NCBI GenBank assembly: GCA_021784895.1
Contig: JAJYHG010000029.1
Span: forward strand, 1 to 59,263
From: Actinomycetes bacterium
GTDB taxonomy: Bacteria; Actinomycetota; Thermoleophilia; Solirubrobacterales; Solirubrobacteraceae
Direction: 5' to 3'
Length of the DNA stretch: 59,263 nt
The notes under the pieces are model-generated. The model ran no database searches and was not told where the DNA came from. It saw only the letters and a program-made list of their open reading frames with translations. A program made the translations under genes and the position numbers. This document shows, piece after piece, positions 44,296-52,309 of the stretch (position 1 is its first letter; every line of letters starts with the position of its first letter).

Positions 44296-44981
44296 GCCCA
44301 GGAGAGCACATGTCCGGTATGCACGACTGCGGCGGTGATGCGGCGGCTTACGCGCTCGGTGCGCTCGAGCCCCGCGAGGCGGACGCCTTTCGTGAGCACC
44401 TGCGCGAATGCGCCGTCTGCCGTGACGAGGTGCAGGCTCTCGGCGCGGTCGTGCACGCGTTGCCCATGACCCCGCGTCAGTATGAGGTCCCGCGTGGGCT
44501 GCGTAGGAAGGTGCTGTCTCAGGTCCGGGAAGAGCGGCGCGCGCCGAGGCGGAGGTCGAGACTTGGCCTGGCTTCACCGCTTCGAGGCGTGCTGGCGGCC
44601 TCCGTGGCGGCTGCAGCTGCTGTCGCCGTGGTGCTCGCAGGCGTCGGCCTGTCGGCTGGCGCTCCGGCCACGGTGGTCCGCGCTCGGACGGCCGGAATCA
44701 CTGGCAGTGCGCAGCTGCGCGTGGTACGCGGCCATGCCGAGCTCGTCGTCCGCCACCTGACACCGCCCGGCCGTGGCCGCGTCTACGAAGTGTGGCTGCA
44801 GTCGGGCACAGCGGCTCCGGTCTCAGCCAGCGTGCTGTTCACCGTTGACGCCTCCGGCAACGCCGACGTGGGCATACCAGGCGGCATCCGCCATGTCAGC
44901 GCCGTCCTGGTCACGCCAGAGCCGCTTGGCGGCACCGCTAAGCCGACGCATGCGCCGGTGATTATCGCCCATCTGGCCTGA
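44292..44981 (+). CDS. Membrane anti-sigma factor, RskA-like with zinc-binding N terminus
   Basis: 229 residues. N-terminal anti-sigma domain with an H-x3-C-x2-C zinc motif in AFREHLRECAVCRDEV. One membrane segment at about 97-120 (GVLAASVAAAAAVAVVLAG). The extracellular RskA C-terminal domain includes VRHLTPPGRGRVYEVWLQSG and PAPVSAS-like strands ending in VIIAHLA. It holds the ECF factor until regulated proteolysis or reduction releases it. Coupled to the sigma gene by a 4-base overlap. Confidence 0.9.
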   Translation: MSPGEHMSGMHDCGGDAAAYALGALEPREADAFREHLRECAVCRDEVQALGAVVHALPMTPRQYEVPRGLRRKVLSQVREERRAPRRRSRLGLASPLRGVLAASVAAAAAVAVVLAGVGLSAGAPATVVRARTAGITGSAQLRVVRGHAELVVRHLTPPGRGRVYEVWLQSGTAAPVSASVLFTVDASGNADVGIPGGIRHVSAVLVTPEPLGGTAKPTHAPVIIAHLA

Positions 44982-44997
44982 CCGGACGCCGGCGTGG

Positions 44998-45465
44998 CTA
45001 CAGCAGCCTTGCGACCGCCTCCCGGCGGTAGGCGAAGATCCGCTGCACATCCCGCCGGACGAACAGCAGGTTCGCGAGGTCACCGAGGGGGCCGAACGGC
45101 AGCCGGTAGCGCACCTCGTCGCGGATGATTGTCCGCTCGCCGTCGGCCTCGAACTCGTGGCGGTGGACCCATAGCTTGTACGGGCCGATCAGCTGCCGGT
45201 CCACGAACATGCGGTCCTGCTCGAATGCGTCTATCTGAGAGACCCAGATCAGCGGCACTCCGTGCAGCCTCAGCCGGTACGGGATCACCGTGCCGGTGCT
45301 GACCTGTCCGGGTTCAGAGCCCAGGATTGAAAACGCCAGCCACGGCGGTGTGATCAGTCCGAGGTTCGATGCCTGGGAGAAGAACTCGAACACATCTGCG
45401 AGCGGGCGAGCGATCAGCTGCTGCGCCTGGAAGGTCTGCTCTGCTTGGGCGCTAGACCGCTTCAC
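44998..45465 (-). CDS. SRPBCC-fold protein (START/cyclase-like)
   Basis: 155 residues. Seen: an N-terminal strand FQAQQLIARPLADVFEFFSQASNLGLITPPWLAF, typical of polyketide-cyclase/SRPBCC proteins, then WVSQIDAFEQDRMFVDRQLIGPYKLWVHRHEF and the long C-terminal helix FVRRDVQRIFAYRREAVARLL. Hydrophobic-ligand binding is inferred; no catalytic residues can be assigned. It follows the TIGR01777 gene with a GTGA overlap; the two domains are fused in some bacteria, supporting a joint function. Confidence 0.85.
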   Translation of the reverse strand: MKRSSAQAEQTFQAQQLIARPLADVFEFFSQASNLGLITPPWLAFSILGSEPGQVSTGTVIPYRLRLHGVPLIWVSQIDAFEQDRMFVDRQLIGPYKLWVHRHEFEADGERTIIRDEVRYRLPFGPLGDLANLLFVRRDVQRIFAYRREAVARLL

Positions 45466-46388
45466 GTGCCGCTGCCGAGCACGTCACGCAGGGCGGGCTC
45501 GATCTCATCGTGGTGGAAGCTGAAGCCAAGCTGCTCGAGCCGCTTGGGCACGGCGCGCTGCCCGGTCGTGACGATCGCCGCCATCTCACCGTAGAGCAGC
45601 CTGAGGGCCGCGCTTGGCACTGGCAGGACGGCCGGGCGGTGCAGTGCTCTCCCCAGGGCGCGGGCGAGTTCCGCATTGGTCACCGGACTGGGTGCAGTGA
45701 GGTTGAGCGGTCCGTGAGCGTCGCCGTCCTCCAGGCAGTGGAGCATGGCGGCGGCTACGTCGTCGATGTGAACCCACGGCACATACTGGCGTCCGCCTGC
45801 GACTGGCCCGCCGATGCCGGCCCGGAAGAACGGCAGCATCTTCGCCAGTGCGCCTGCCCCGGGTGACAACACCACTCCGGTGCGGGGCACCGCCACTCGG
45901 CAGAGCGACGCGGCAGCCATGGCTGCCTGTTCCCAAGCGCTGACGACGTTGGCGAGGAAGTCGCTGCCCGGCCCAGCCGACTCGTCGAGCTCCTCGCTGC
46001 CACGGGGCCCGTAGTAGCCGGTAGCCGACTGCGAGATGAGCACCGCCGGCCGCTGGCGTTCTGGAACCTGCTCGAGCGCCGCGACGAGCATCTGGGTGGA
46101 GCGCACGCGCGAGGCGCGGATCCGCTGCTTGGCCGCCGCTGTCCAGCGCTGTGCGACCGGCTCACCCATCAGGTGGATGACAGCGTCGCAGCCTGCCAGT
46201 GCCTCAACCGGGGCGGGCTCGAGCGTCGGCCGCGGCCAGGCGTGGCAGGCCACTCCCGCGGGCAGGCGCTGGGTCGCAGCGGACGTGCCGCGAGACAGCG
46301 CCACTGGCTCATCGCCGCGAGCTTGAAGGAGCTGGCATACGGCAGTTCCGATGGTGCCCGTTGCTCCTGTGACGACGACTCTTGCCAT
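45462..46388 (-). CDS. TIGR01777 family NAD(P)-dependent epimerase-like protein (YfcH type)
   Basis: 308 residues from ATG 46388 (ATG 46394 is an alternative). Extended SDR fold: VVVTGATGTIGTAVCQLL, then DAVIHLMGEPVAQRWTAAAKQRI, SATGYYGPRG (active-site Tyr region) and VPRTGVVLSPGAGALAKMLPFFRAGIGGPVAGGRQYVPWVHIDD, a family hallmark. The C-terminal DUF1731 region has PSAALRLLYGEMA and FSFHHDEIEPALRDVL. Substrate unknown. Divergent from the MerR-DICT gene across a short shared operator region. Confidence 0.88.
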   Translation of the reverse strand: MARVVVTGATGTIGTAVCQLLQARGDEPVALSRGTSAATQRLPAGVACHAWPRPTLEPAPVEALAGCDAVIHLMGEPVAQRWTAAAKQRIRASRVRSTQMLVAALEQVPERQRPAVLISQSATGYYGPRGSEELDESAGPGSDFLANVVSAWEQAAMAAASLCRVAVPRTGVVLSPGAGALAKMLPFFRAGIGGPVAGGRQYVPWVHIDDVAAAMLHCLEDGDAHGPLNLTAPSPVTNAELARALGRALHRPAVLPVPSAALRLLYGEMAAIVTTGQRAVPKRLEQLGFSFHHDEIEPALRDVLGSGT

Positions 46389-46398
46389 GACCATGTAA

Positions 46399-46419
46399 AA
46401 CTATACAGGTTGTCTAGGT
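46399..46419. promoter_or_regulatory. Imperfect palindrome between divergent genes, candidate MerR operator
   Basis: AACTATACA (46399-46407) and TGTCTAGGT (46411-46419) match as inverted repeats at 7 of 9 positions around GGT. The site overlaps the minus-strand -10 (TATAGT) and precedes the MerR gene, as expected for an autoregulating MerR-family operator. Confidence 0.45.
46400..46405 (-). promoter_or_regulatory. -10 hexamer TATAGT of the TIGR01777-SRPBCC operon
   Basis: Minus-strand TATAGT is 11 bases from ATG 46388 and 5 from ATG 46394; by the spacing seen elsewhere the inner ATG is preferred. Confidence 0.45.
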
Positions 46420-46424
46420 TCGAT

Positions 46425-47246
46425 TTGACAATTGGTGAGTTCGCATCGCGGACCGGGGTTTCTGACGCGACCCTCCGTATCTGGGAGCGGCGCTACGGGT
46501 TCCCCGAGCCCCTGCGCACCGCGAGGGGTCACCGGCGTTATGCCGTCGAGCAGGCTCAGGCCGTGGCGCGGGTTTTGGCGATGCGCGAGTCGGGCCTCTC
46601 GATCCGCGCCGCGATTGCGCGGGCGCAGGCGCCCGTTGATCCAGACACGTTCTCACTGTTCTGCACGCTGAGAGATCTTCGTGCCGATCTGCAGCCACGG
46701 GCGGTGCGCAAGCCGGTGCTAGTTGCCCTCAGCCATGCGATCGAGGACGAGGCGCTCGCCCGCGCCCAGGCTCTGGTCGCTTTTGGTTGTTTCCAGCGCG
46801 AGCGGTTCTACCGCAGCTCCCAGGCACGCTGGCGTGAGCTCGCCTCGGCTGCCCATGCAGCGGCCGTGTTCGCGGACTTCCACAGCCTTGGCGCACCGGC
46901 GTCCGGTCCTCTGGAGGTGCCGATAGCCCGGCACCAGCAGATCTGGCGCGAGTGGGCGATCATCCTCCATGGCGGCAGTGCATCGATCTGCATGGTCGCC
47001 CGCGAGCTGGCTTCCTCGAACGTTGAGGTCGCGAGCCGTGACCGTACCTTCGAGTTACTCTGGAGCGTCGATCCAGGGGCAGTGAGTGCGCTCGCTCGTG
47101 TATGCGTGGAGGTACTGCGCACACGTCTACCAGAGGCTGCGGCCAGAGCGGAGCATGAGCTCATGCAGGGCTCCAGCGCGACGCCCGCAGAGCTGCTCAG
47201 GCTCACCACGGCGGTCGTGGATCGAATGCTGCCGGAGCTTGCGTGA
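46425..47246 (+). CDS. MerR-family regulator with DICT sensory domain
   Basis: 273 residues from TTG 46425, which gives the standard MerR opening TIGEFASRTGVSDATLRIWERRYGFPEPLRTARGHRRY (helix-turn-helix and wing, residues 2-40). Residues about 85-235 resemble the DICT domain, with ALARAQALVAFGCFQRERFY, FADFHSLGAPASGP, EWAIILHGGSASICMVARE and TFELLWSVDPGAVSALARVC. DICT domains are associated with light-responsive systems. No B12-binding motif is present, unlike LitR/CarH. It heads the COG2907-DUF1365-cfa genes on the same strand. Confidence 0.8.
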   Translation: MTIGEFASRTGVSDATLRIWERRYGFPEPLRTARGHRRYAVEQAQAVARVLAMRESGLSIRAAIARAQAPVDPDTFSLFCTLRDLRADLQPRAVRKPVLVALSHAIEDEALARAQALVAFGCFQRERFYRSSQARWRELASAAHAAAVFADFHSLGAPASGPLEVPIARHQQIWREWAIILHGGSASICMVARELASSNVEVASRDRTFELLWSVDPGAVSALARVCVEVLRTRLPEAAARAEHELMQGSSATPAELLRLTTAVVDRMLPELA

Positions 47247-47280
47247 TCTGGACCGCCTCGAGTTGCGTAGGAGTGGGCAG

Positions 47281-48525
47281 ATGAGGATCGCGATCGTGGG
47301 ATCGGGGATTGCAGGACTCACGGCGGCGTACATGCTGCACCGCTGTCATGAGGTGACCGTCTTTGAGGCCGACGACCGCGTCGGCGGCCACGCGCACACG
47401 GTGGAGCTTGAGCACGGCGGCAAGCGCTTGCAGCTCGACACCGGTTTCATCGTCTTCAACGATCGCAACTATCCAAGCTTCGAGCGACTGATGCGTAGCC
47501 TTGGCGTCGCCTGGAAGCCGTCGGACATGAGCTTCAGCGTCAGTGACGGTCGGGGGTTTGAGTACTCGAGTCGCTCCCTGGACGGGGTGTTCGCCAGGCG
47601 CAGCCACCTGCTGAGCCCATCGTTCGTGCGGATGCTGGCCGAGATCCCGCGCTTTCAGCGTGCTGCCAGACGCCTGGTGAAGTCCGGCGATGACACCACA
47701 TCGCTGCGCCTGTGGCTGCGGTCGCAGGGGCTTTCGGACGGCTTCACCGAGCGGTTGCTCGTGCCTCAGGTATCCGCGGTCTGGTCGGCTGATCCCGGTC
47801 AGCTGTGGAGTCTGCCGGCTCTCTTCGTCGCGCAGTTCTTCGATAACCACGGCATGCTCAGTCTCCGTGGACGGCCGCGCTGGCGGACCATAGAGGGTGG
47901 CTCGGCCAGCTACGTGCGGGCACTCACGAAACCCTTCGGGCACCGGATCCACACAGGGACCCCTGTGCACTCGGTCAGCCGCGGTCCCGACGGCGTGGTG
48001 CTACACGTGCAGGGAGCAGAGCCGCTGTGCTTCGACCAAGTCGTGCTCGCGACTCACTCAGACGAGGCACTGGCGATACTCGCCGACCCGTCCGAGCGCG
48101 AACGCGAGATCCTCTCGCTGATTCCGTACCAGAAGAATGAAGCGATTCTCCATACCGATCGCGCGCTGCTGCCAAGACGTCGCCGCGCCTGGGCAAGCTG
48201 GAACTACCACCTGCTCGACCAACCCCCCGGCCGGACGACGGTCACCTACCACCTCAACCGGCTGCAGCAGTTCAAGAGCGAGCGAGAGTTCTGCGTGACC
48301 CTCAACATGAGCGACCGCATCGACCCTGCGCAGATCATCAAGCGCATCGCCTACGCGCACCCCGTCTACACGCCCGCGGGCGTGGCTGCCCAGGAGCGCG
48401 TGCGAGAGATCTCGTCCGCAGGGCGACGGACGCACTTCTGCGGCGCCTACTGGGGGTGGGGCTTCCATGAAGATGGCGTGCGCAGCGGGTTGCGCGTGGC
48501 GGAGAGCTTGGGAGCGCGGTCATGA
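47281..48525 (+). CDS. FAD/NAD(P)-binding amine-oxidase-like flavoprotein (COG2907)
   Basis: 414 residues. Seen: FAD motif MRIAIVGSGIAGLTAAYMLHRCHEVTVFEADDRVGGHAHT, then LDTGFIVFNDRNYPSFERLM (COG2907 signature), LLVPQVSAVWSADP, the GGSASYVRAL segment and the C-terminal CGAYWGWGFHEDGVRSGL at the flavin. A homologous protein acts in modification of methylated fatty acids (furan fatty acid formation) in Rhodobacter, so a fatty-acyl desaturase-like role is inferred; assignment of individual steps here is not possible. ATG 47281 has GTAGGAG upstream; the longer frame is a shadow of the MerR gene. ATGA overlap with DUF1365. Confidence 0.85.
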   Translation: MRIAIVGSGIAGLTAAYMLHRCHEVTVFEADDRVGGHAHTVELEHGGKRLQLDTGFIVFNDRNYPSFERLMRSLGVAWKPSDMSFSVSDGRGFEYSSRSLDGVFARRSHLLSPSFVRMLAEIPRFQRAARRLVKSGDDTTSLRLWLRSQGLSDGFTERLLVPQVSAVWSADPGQLWSLPALFVAQFFDNHGMLSLRGRPRWRTIEGGSASYVRALTKPFGHRIHTGTPVHSVSRGPDGVVLHVQGAEPLCFDQVVLATHSDEALAILADPSEREREILSLIPYQKNEAILHTDRALLPRRRRAWASWNYHLLDQPPGRTTVTYHLNRLQQFKSEREFCVTLNMSDRIDPAQIIKRIAYAHPVYTPAGVAAQERVREISSAGRRTHFCGAYWGWGFHEDGVRSGLRVAESLGARS

Positions 48526-49250
48526 CGGTCGCAAGCTGCCTATACGAGGGCGTCGTGGCTCACCGCCGAACGCAGCCTGCCCGTGACTTCCGTCACCCGC
48601 TGACAATGGCCTACATCGACCTGGATGAGCTTCCGGAGCTGCTCGGCGGCCGCCTGCTGCGCTCCTCTCCCGGGCTTATGCGTTTTCGTCGCGCCGACTA
48701 CCACGGCGACGCTGGCGTGGCGCTGGCTGATGCGGTCAGAGATACGGTTGCCGATCTGGGCGGGGGCCGTCCGGCTGGCCCGATCCGTCTGCTGACGCAC
48801 CTGCGCTCGCTCGGCCACTGCTTCAACCCGGTCAGCTTCTACTACTGCTTCGATCAGGCTGGGCGCGAACTTGACGCGGTCTTGTTGGAGGTGACCAACA
48901 CTCCCTGGGGCGAGCGGCAGGCCTATGTCGCGTCTGCATCGCAAGCAGAGTTTGAGAAGCTCATGCACGTTTCACCGTTCATGCCGATGCACCAGGTCTA
49001 CAGCTGCCGGCTGCAGGTACCGGGCAATGAGCTCTCGGTCGTCATCGAGAGCGGCAGCGCCGGGCAGCGCGAGTTCGTGGCGTCGCTACATATGCGGCGT
49101 GCCGAGCTCACCGACCGCGCCGTCCGTCACACGGTGGCGCGCTACCCCTTTGCCACGATCAGAGTCCTGGCGCTCATTTATGGCCACGCGCTCGGCCTCA
49201 AGCTCGCCGGCGTGCGTTCGTACCCACATCCACCGAGGCCGGCACCGTGA
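48522..49250 (+). CDS. DUF1365 family protein
   Basis: 242 residues. Family features: CLYEGVVAHRRTQPARDFRHPLTMAYIDLDELP at the N terminus, the conserved LRSLGHCFNPVSFYYCFD near residue 95, EVTNTPWGERQAYV, and FHVSPFMPM-like KLMHVSPFMPMHQVY. No known catalytic motif, but strongly conserved His, Cys and Asn. In proteobacteria DUF1365 (COG3496) sits between COG2907 and cfa genes and is implicated in the same fatty-acid modification. Overlaps both neighbours by four bases. Confidence 0.88.
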   Translation: MTVASCLYEGVVAHRRTQPARDFRHPLTMAYIDLDELPELLGGRLLRSSPGLMRFRRADYHGDAGVALADAVRDTVADLGGGRPAGPIRLLTHLRSLGHCFNPVSFYYCFDQAGRELDAVLLEVTNTPWGERQAYVASASQAEFEKLMHVSPFMPMHQVYSCRLQVPGNELSVVIESGSAGQREFVASLHMRRAELTDRAVRHTVARYPFATIRVLALIYGHALGLKLAGVRSYPHPPRPAP

Positions 49251-50488
49251 GCCACCGACTGCTGCGCCAGCTGCTCAAGCAGGCTCTGTCGATGAGTCAG
49301 ACAGGGACGCTCACGATCGTCGAGCCCGATGGGACCAGGGTGCGCTGCGGCACGGGCGAGCCAGAGGCCGAGCTCCACATGCGCTCGGAGGCCGTCTGGC
49401 CCGCCTTGCTGCATGGAAGCCTGGGGCTCGCCGACGCTTACGCAAGCGGGCTGTGGGAGTCGCCGGATCTGGTCGCGCTCGTGCGTCTGGCGGCGCGGGC
49501 AATGCCAGCTCTCGACCGGGCTCGCGAGCTGAGCATTCCTGTCATCCGTCCGTTCCAGCTCCTGCGCTCTGTCGCTCGGCCGAGTGGTCCGCTCCAGCGG
49601 CGCCGCGACATAGCGGCTCACTACGACCTTGGGAACGAGCTCTTCTCGCAGCTGTTGGATCCGACGCTGACCTACTCCTGTGCGCTCTTCCGCGAACCGG
49701 GGATGTCGCTCGAAGAGGCGCAGCTCGCCAAGCTCGAGCGCGTCTGCGACGTGCTCGGACTGGGGCGCGGCGACCGGGTGCTCGAGATCGGCAGCGGTTG
49801 GGGATCGTTCGCACTGCACGCGGCCACCACACGTGGTTGCCACGTGACCACCACGACCATCTCCCGTGAGCAGCATCGTCACGTACGCGAACGGGTGCAG
49901 CGCGAGGGCCTAGGGGAGTTGGTCACCGTGCTCGATCAGGACTATCGCGAGCTCGGTGGCCGTTATGACCGTCTCGTTTCGATCGAGATGATTGAGGCCG
50001 TCGGTTGGCGCGGCTTCGGGCCGTTCCTGCATCACTGCTCGGGCCTTCTTGAGCCCGACGGCGCAATGCTGCTGCAGGCGATCACCATCGACGACCGCGC
50101 CTACACCGTCGAGAAGGCAAGCCGGTCGTTCATCAAGGAGTACATCTTTCCCGGTGGAGCACTGCCGTCGGTATCCGTGCTCGCACGCGCCCTAGCGCGG
50201 CACACTGATCTGCGCTTTCTGGATCTCGAGGACCTGAGCGATCACTACCCCGAAACGCTTAGGCGCTGGCGCACGAACCTCGCCGAGAATGCGCCCCGGC
50301 TTCACGAGCTCGGTTACGACGAGCGCTTTCACAGGATCTGGACCCTGTATCTCGCCTACTGCGAGGCTGGGTTCATCGAGGGCCGAATCGGCGACGTCCA
50401 GATCCTGCTTGGCAAGCCGCAGTTCAGGCTCGGGAACGGTCGGCGGGACGATCTACAGCGCTTGGTGGATGTCGAGCGGGCAGCATGA
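49247..50488 (+). CDS. Cyclopropane-fatty-acyl-phospholipid synthase-type methyltransferase
   Basis: 413 residues. SAM-dependent methylation of unsaturated acyl chains in membrane lipids. Seen: HYDLGNELFSQLLDPTLTYSCALF, SAM motif VLEIGSGWGSFAL at 178-190, SIEMIEAVG, and FIKEYIFPGGALPS, with the bicarbonate-site residues expected in this family. Cfa proteins make cyclopropane or methyl-branched chains; in the COG2907-DUF1365 context a mid-chain methylation is as likely as cyclopropanation. Its 3' end overlaps the convergent photolyase gene by 65 bases. Confidence 0.88.
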   Translation: MSHRLLRQLLKQALSMSQTGTLTIVEPDGTRVRCGTGEPEAELHMRSEAVWPALLHGSLGLADAYASGLWESPDLVALVRLAARAMPALDRARELSIPVIRPFQLLRSVARPSGPLQRRRDIAAHYDLGNELFSQLLDPTLTYSCALFREPGMSLEEAQLAKLERVCDVLGLGRGDRVLEIGSGWGSFALHAATTRGCHVTTTTISREQHRHVRERVQREGLGELVTVLDQDYRELGGRYDRLVSIEMIEAVGWRGFGPFLHHCSGLLEPDGAMLLQAITIDDRAYTVEKASRSFIKEYIFPGGALPSVSVLARALARHTDLRFLDLEDLSDHYPETLRRWRTNLAENAPRLHELGYDERFHRIWTLYLAYCEAGFIEGRIGDVQILLGKPQFRLGNGRRDDLQRLVDVERAA

Positions 50489-51887
50489 CTTGCCGGGCTT
50501 CGCGTGCTCGCGCGTAGCGAGCAATCGCCTCGCGGCGCGCCTGCGCGTGGTCGACGATGGGAGCAGGGTAGTCGACGCCGATGCGGCAGCGGGCGGCGCG
50601 CTGAATCCCGTCGGGCATCATCCACGGCTCAGCCAGGTATTCATTTGGCACCTCGCGCAGCTCGGGTACGTTCAGGCGAACGTAGGTGCCGTCAGGGTCG
50701 AACCGCCGCTGCTGTAGCACGGGGTTGAACATGCGTCGGGACGGCGGCTGTGGATCGACGCCCACTGACGCGATCCACTGCCAGTTGCCGTTGTTGTTGG
50801 CTTCGTCGCCGTCCAGCAGCGTGCGCATGAACCATCGCTCGCCCCAGCGCCAGTCGATTCCCAGGTCCTTGACCAAAAACGATCCCACCACCAGACGGGC
50901 CCGGTTGTGCATGTAGCCGGTGCGCGCGAGCTCACGCATGCCGGCATCGACCAGGGGATAGCCGGTCTGGCCGGTACGCCACGCGTCAAACAGCTGCACC
51001 GACCCGACCCAGGCTACCCGGCCCCGCAGGTGCTCCTGTTGTTCGGCCCGAGCATTACCGGGGTTGTGCAGCAGGACGTGCGCGTAGAAGTCACGCCAGC
51101 AGAGCTGTCTTCTCGCCGCCGTGCCGCCGGTGCCGTCAGGCAGCAGGCTCTCGAGCTCTCGGGGTGAGATACACCCGAGGTGGAGATAAGGCGACAGCCG
51201 GGATGTCCCGGGCCGCCCAACCGCGTCGTGCAGCTCGGCATAGTTGCCGACTCCGCTCTTGGTGAACTCGAACATGCTGGCGCGGCCAGCCGCCTCACCG
51301 GCCTGAAACCGCGCGTGAGCCAGTGCTTCGCCGAAGCCGGGTACTCCGCTTGCCTGCACGCTGCTGGGGAGCGCTGGCAACGCATCTGGAGCGGGCAGGA
51401 CGGTTCGGCGTGGCTCCCTGAGCCAGCGGCGGTGAAAATGGGTGAACACGCTGTAGGGGCCCCCAGCGCCGGTTCGCAGGGCGCTCAAATCGTCTACCGC
51501 AAAGACGCCGGGCTGCAAGCGAAGGGCGCTGCCCGCAGATCTGAGCGCAAGTGCGGTGGCGTTGTCGCGCCGGCGTGAGAATGGGCTCACGTCGGCGGCG
51601 GCGAACGTCTCTTCGGCGTTCAGTCGCGCCGCGAGCCGCGGCAGAGCGGCCTCCGGCCGGCCGCTCAGCACAACCAGGCCGGAGCCCAGTGTGGCCAGCC
51701 TCCGGTCGAGTTCCAGCAGGCATCCACGCAGGAATGCCGCCCGAGGAGCGCAGCGGTGGCGGCCCGACAGGAGGCGGTCGTCCAGGCAGAAAACGGGCAC
51801 GACCGACGTGTGGCCGGCGAGCGCCCGCACCAACGCCGGGTTGTCGTTCAGGCGCAGGTCTCGCCTGAACCAGACGATTGCAGTCAC
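50424..51887 (-). CDS. phr: Deoxyribodipyrimidine photolyase, class I
   Basis: Light-driven repair of UV cyclobutane pyrimidine dimers. 487 residues. N-terminal antenna domain (IVWFRRDLRLNDNPAL, VPVFCLDDRLL, GLVVLSGRPEAALPRLA) and C-terminal FAD domain: TSRLSPYLHLGCISPRE, CWRDFYAHVL, and the FAD/DNA-contacting WRTGQTGYPLVDAGMRELARTGYMHNRARLVVGSFLVKDLGIDWRWGERWF, then DGDEANNNGNWQWIASVGVDPQP. The Trp triad region is preserved. GTG start 8 bases after TACGGT. The C-terminal 15 residues extend antisense into cfa. Confidence 0.95.
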   Translation of the reverse strand: MTAIVWFRRDLRLNDNPALVRALAGHTSVVPVFCLDDRLLSGRHRCAPRAAFLRGCLLELDRRLATLGSGLVVLSGRPEAALPRLAARLNAEETFAAADVSPFSRRRDNATALALRSAGSALRLQPGVFAVDDLSALRTGAGGPYSVFTHFHRRWLREPRRTVLPAPDALPALPSSVQASGVPGFGEALAHARFQAGEAAGRASMFEFTKSGVGNYAELHDAVGRPGTSRLSPYLHLGCISPRELESLLPDGTGGTAARRQLCWRDFYAHVLLHNPGNARAEQQEHLRGRVAWVGSVQLFDAWRTGQTGYPLVDAGMRELARTGYMHNRARLVVGSFLVKDLGIDWRWGERWFMRTLLDGDEANNNGNWQWIASVGVDPQPPSRRMFNPVLQQRRFDPDGTYVRLNVPELREVPNEYLAEPWMMPDGIQRAARCRIGVDYPAPIVDHAQARREAIARYARAREARQVMLPARHPPSAVDRPADRSRA

Positions 51888-51895
51888 TGGACAGG

Positions 51896-51901
51896 ACCGT
51901 A
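51896..51901 (-). promoter_or_regulatory. -10 hexamer TACGGT of the photolyase gene
   Basis: Minus-strand TACGGT lies 8 bases before GTG 51887; same hexamer as at coaE. Confidence 0.5.
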
Positions 51902-51934
51902 TCGCAGGCCCCGGGCGAGAGGCCGCACCCCGGC

Positions 51935-51940
51935 TATACT
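51935..51940 (+). promoter_or_regulatory. -10 hexamer TATACT of tRNA-Gln
   Basis: TATACT is 10 bases upstream of the tRNA 5' end, the spacing expected for a transcript starting just before the acceptor stem. Confidence 0.6.
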
Positions 51941-51950
51941 CGCCGGGCTG

Positions 51951-52022
51951 TGCGGGATGGTGTAATTGGCAACACGCCAGGTTCTGGCCCTGGTATTCAA
52001 GGTTCGAGTCCTTGTCCCGCAG
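51951..52022 (+). tRNA. tRNA-Gln, anticodon CTG
   Basis: 72-base cloverleaf: acceptor TGCGGGA (51951-51957) pairs with TCCCGCA (52015-52021), D-loop with AATTGG, anticodon stem CCAGG/CCTGG with loop TTCTGGC (anticodon CTG), and T arm AAGGTTCGAGTCCTT. Discriminator G at 52022. CCA is not encoded. CTG reads CAG, the dominant Gln codon in GC-rich genomes. Confidence 0.95.
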
Positions 52023-52071
52023 CTTTGCAGCCGTAGCTCAAGGCCCGGACTAAGGCGTCGATAGTGGCGCT

Positions 52072-52296
52072 ATGTCTAATGAGCTGACGCCGGTGGTGAG
52101 TCCGTCGATGCCCTCGCGCCTGAAACGCGTCGGGCGACGGCTGGAGGAGTTCGCCTCGCAGGAGCGTGGCCAGGGGCTCGTGGAGTACGCCCTGGTGCTG
52201 GTGCTGGTTTCGATCGTCGCCATAGTGGCGCTGGATGTGATCGGTGGCAACGTGACCGACATCGTCAGCACCACTGCGCGGGCGGTGCATCCCTAG
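52072..52296 (+). CDS. Flp/Fap-type pilin
   Basis: 74 residues. A 33-residue leader precedes the prepilin peptidase site in ERG|QGLVEYA; E38 and Y39 are at positions +5/+6 of the mature pilin as required for Flp pilins. The mature hydrophobic helix is LVLVLVSIVAIVAL. No TadV/CpaA peptidase, ATPase or other tad genes are in the window. The leader is longer than in most Flp prepilins. It starts 50 bases after tRNA-Gln and could be cotranscribed. Confidence 0.85.
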   Translation: MSNELTPVVSPSMPSRLKRVGRRLEEFASQERGQGLVEYALVLVLVSIVAIVALDVIGGNVTDIVSTTARAVHP

Positions 52297-52309
52297 GCCG
52301 GGGCCCGGG

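Noticed and set aside
44998-46388. Assignment of the TIGR01777/SRPBCC pair as a defined biosynthetic step
   Set aside because: Family membership is clear but no substrate can be deduced; kept as unknown function.
51561-51868. Plus-strand Arg/Ala-rich frames opposite the photolyase
   Set aside because: Antisense shadows without start context or motifs.
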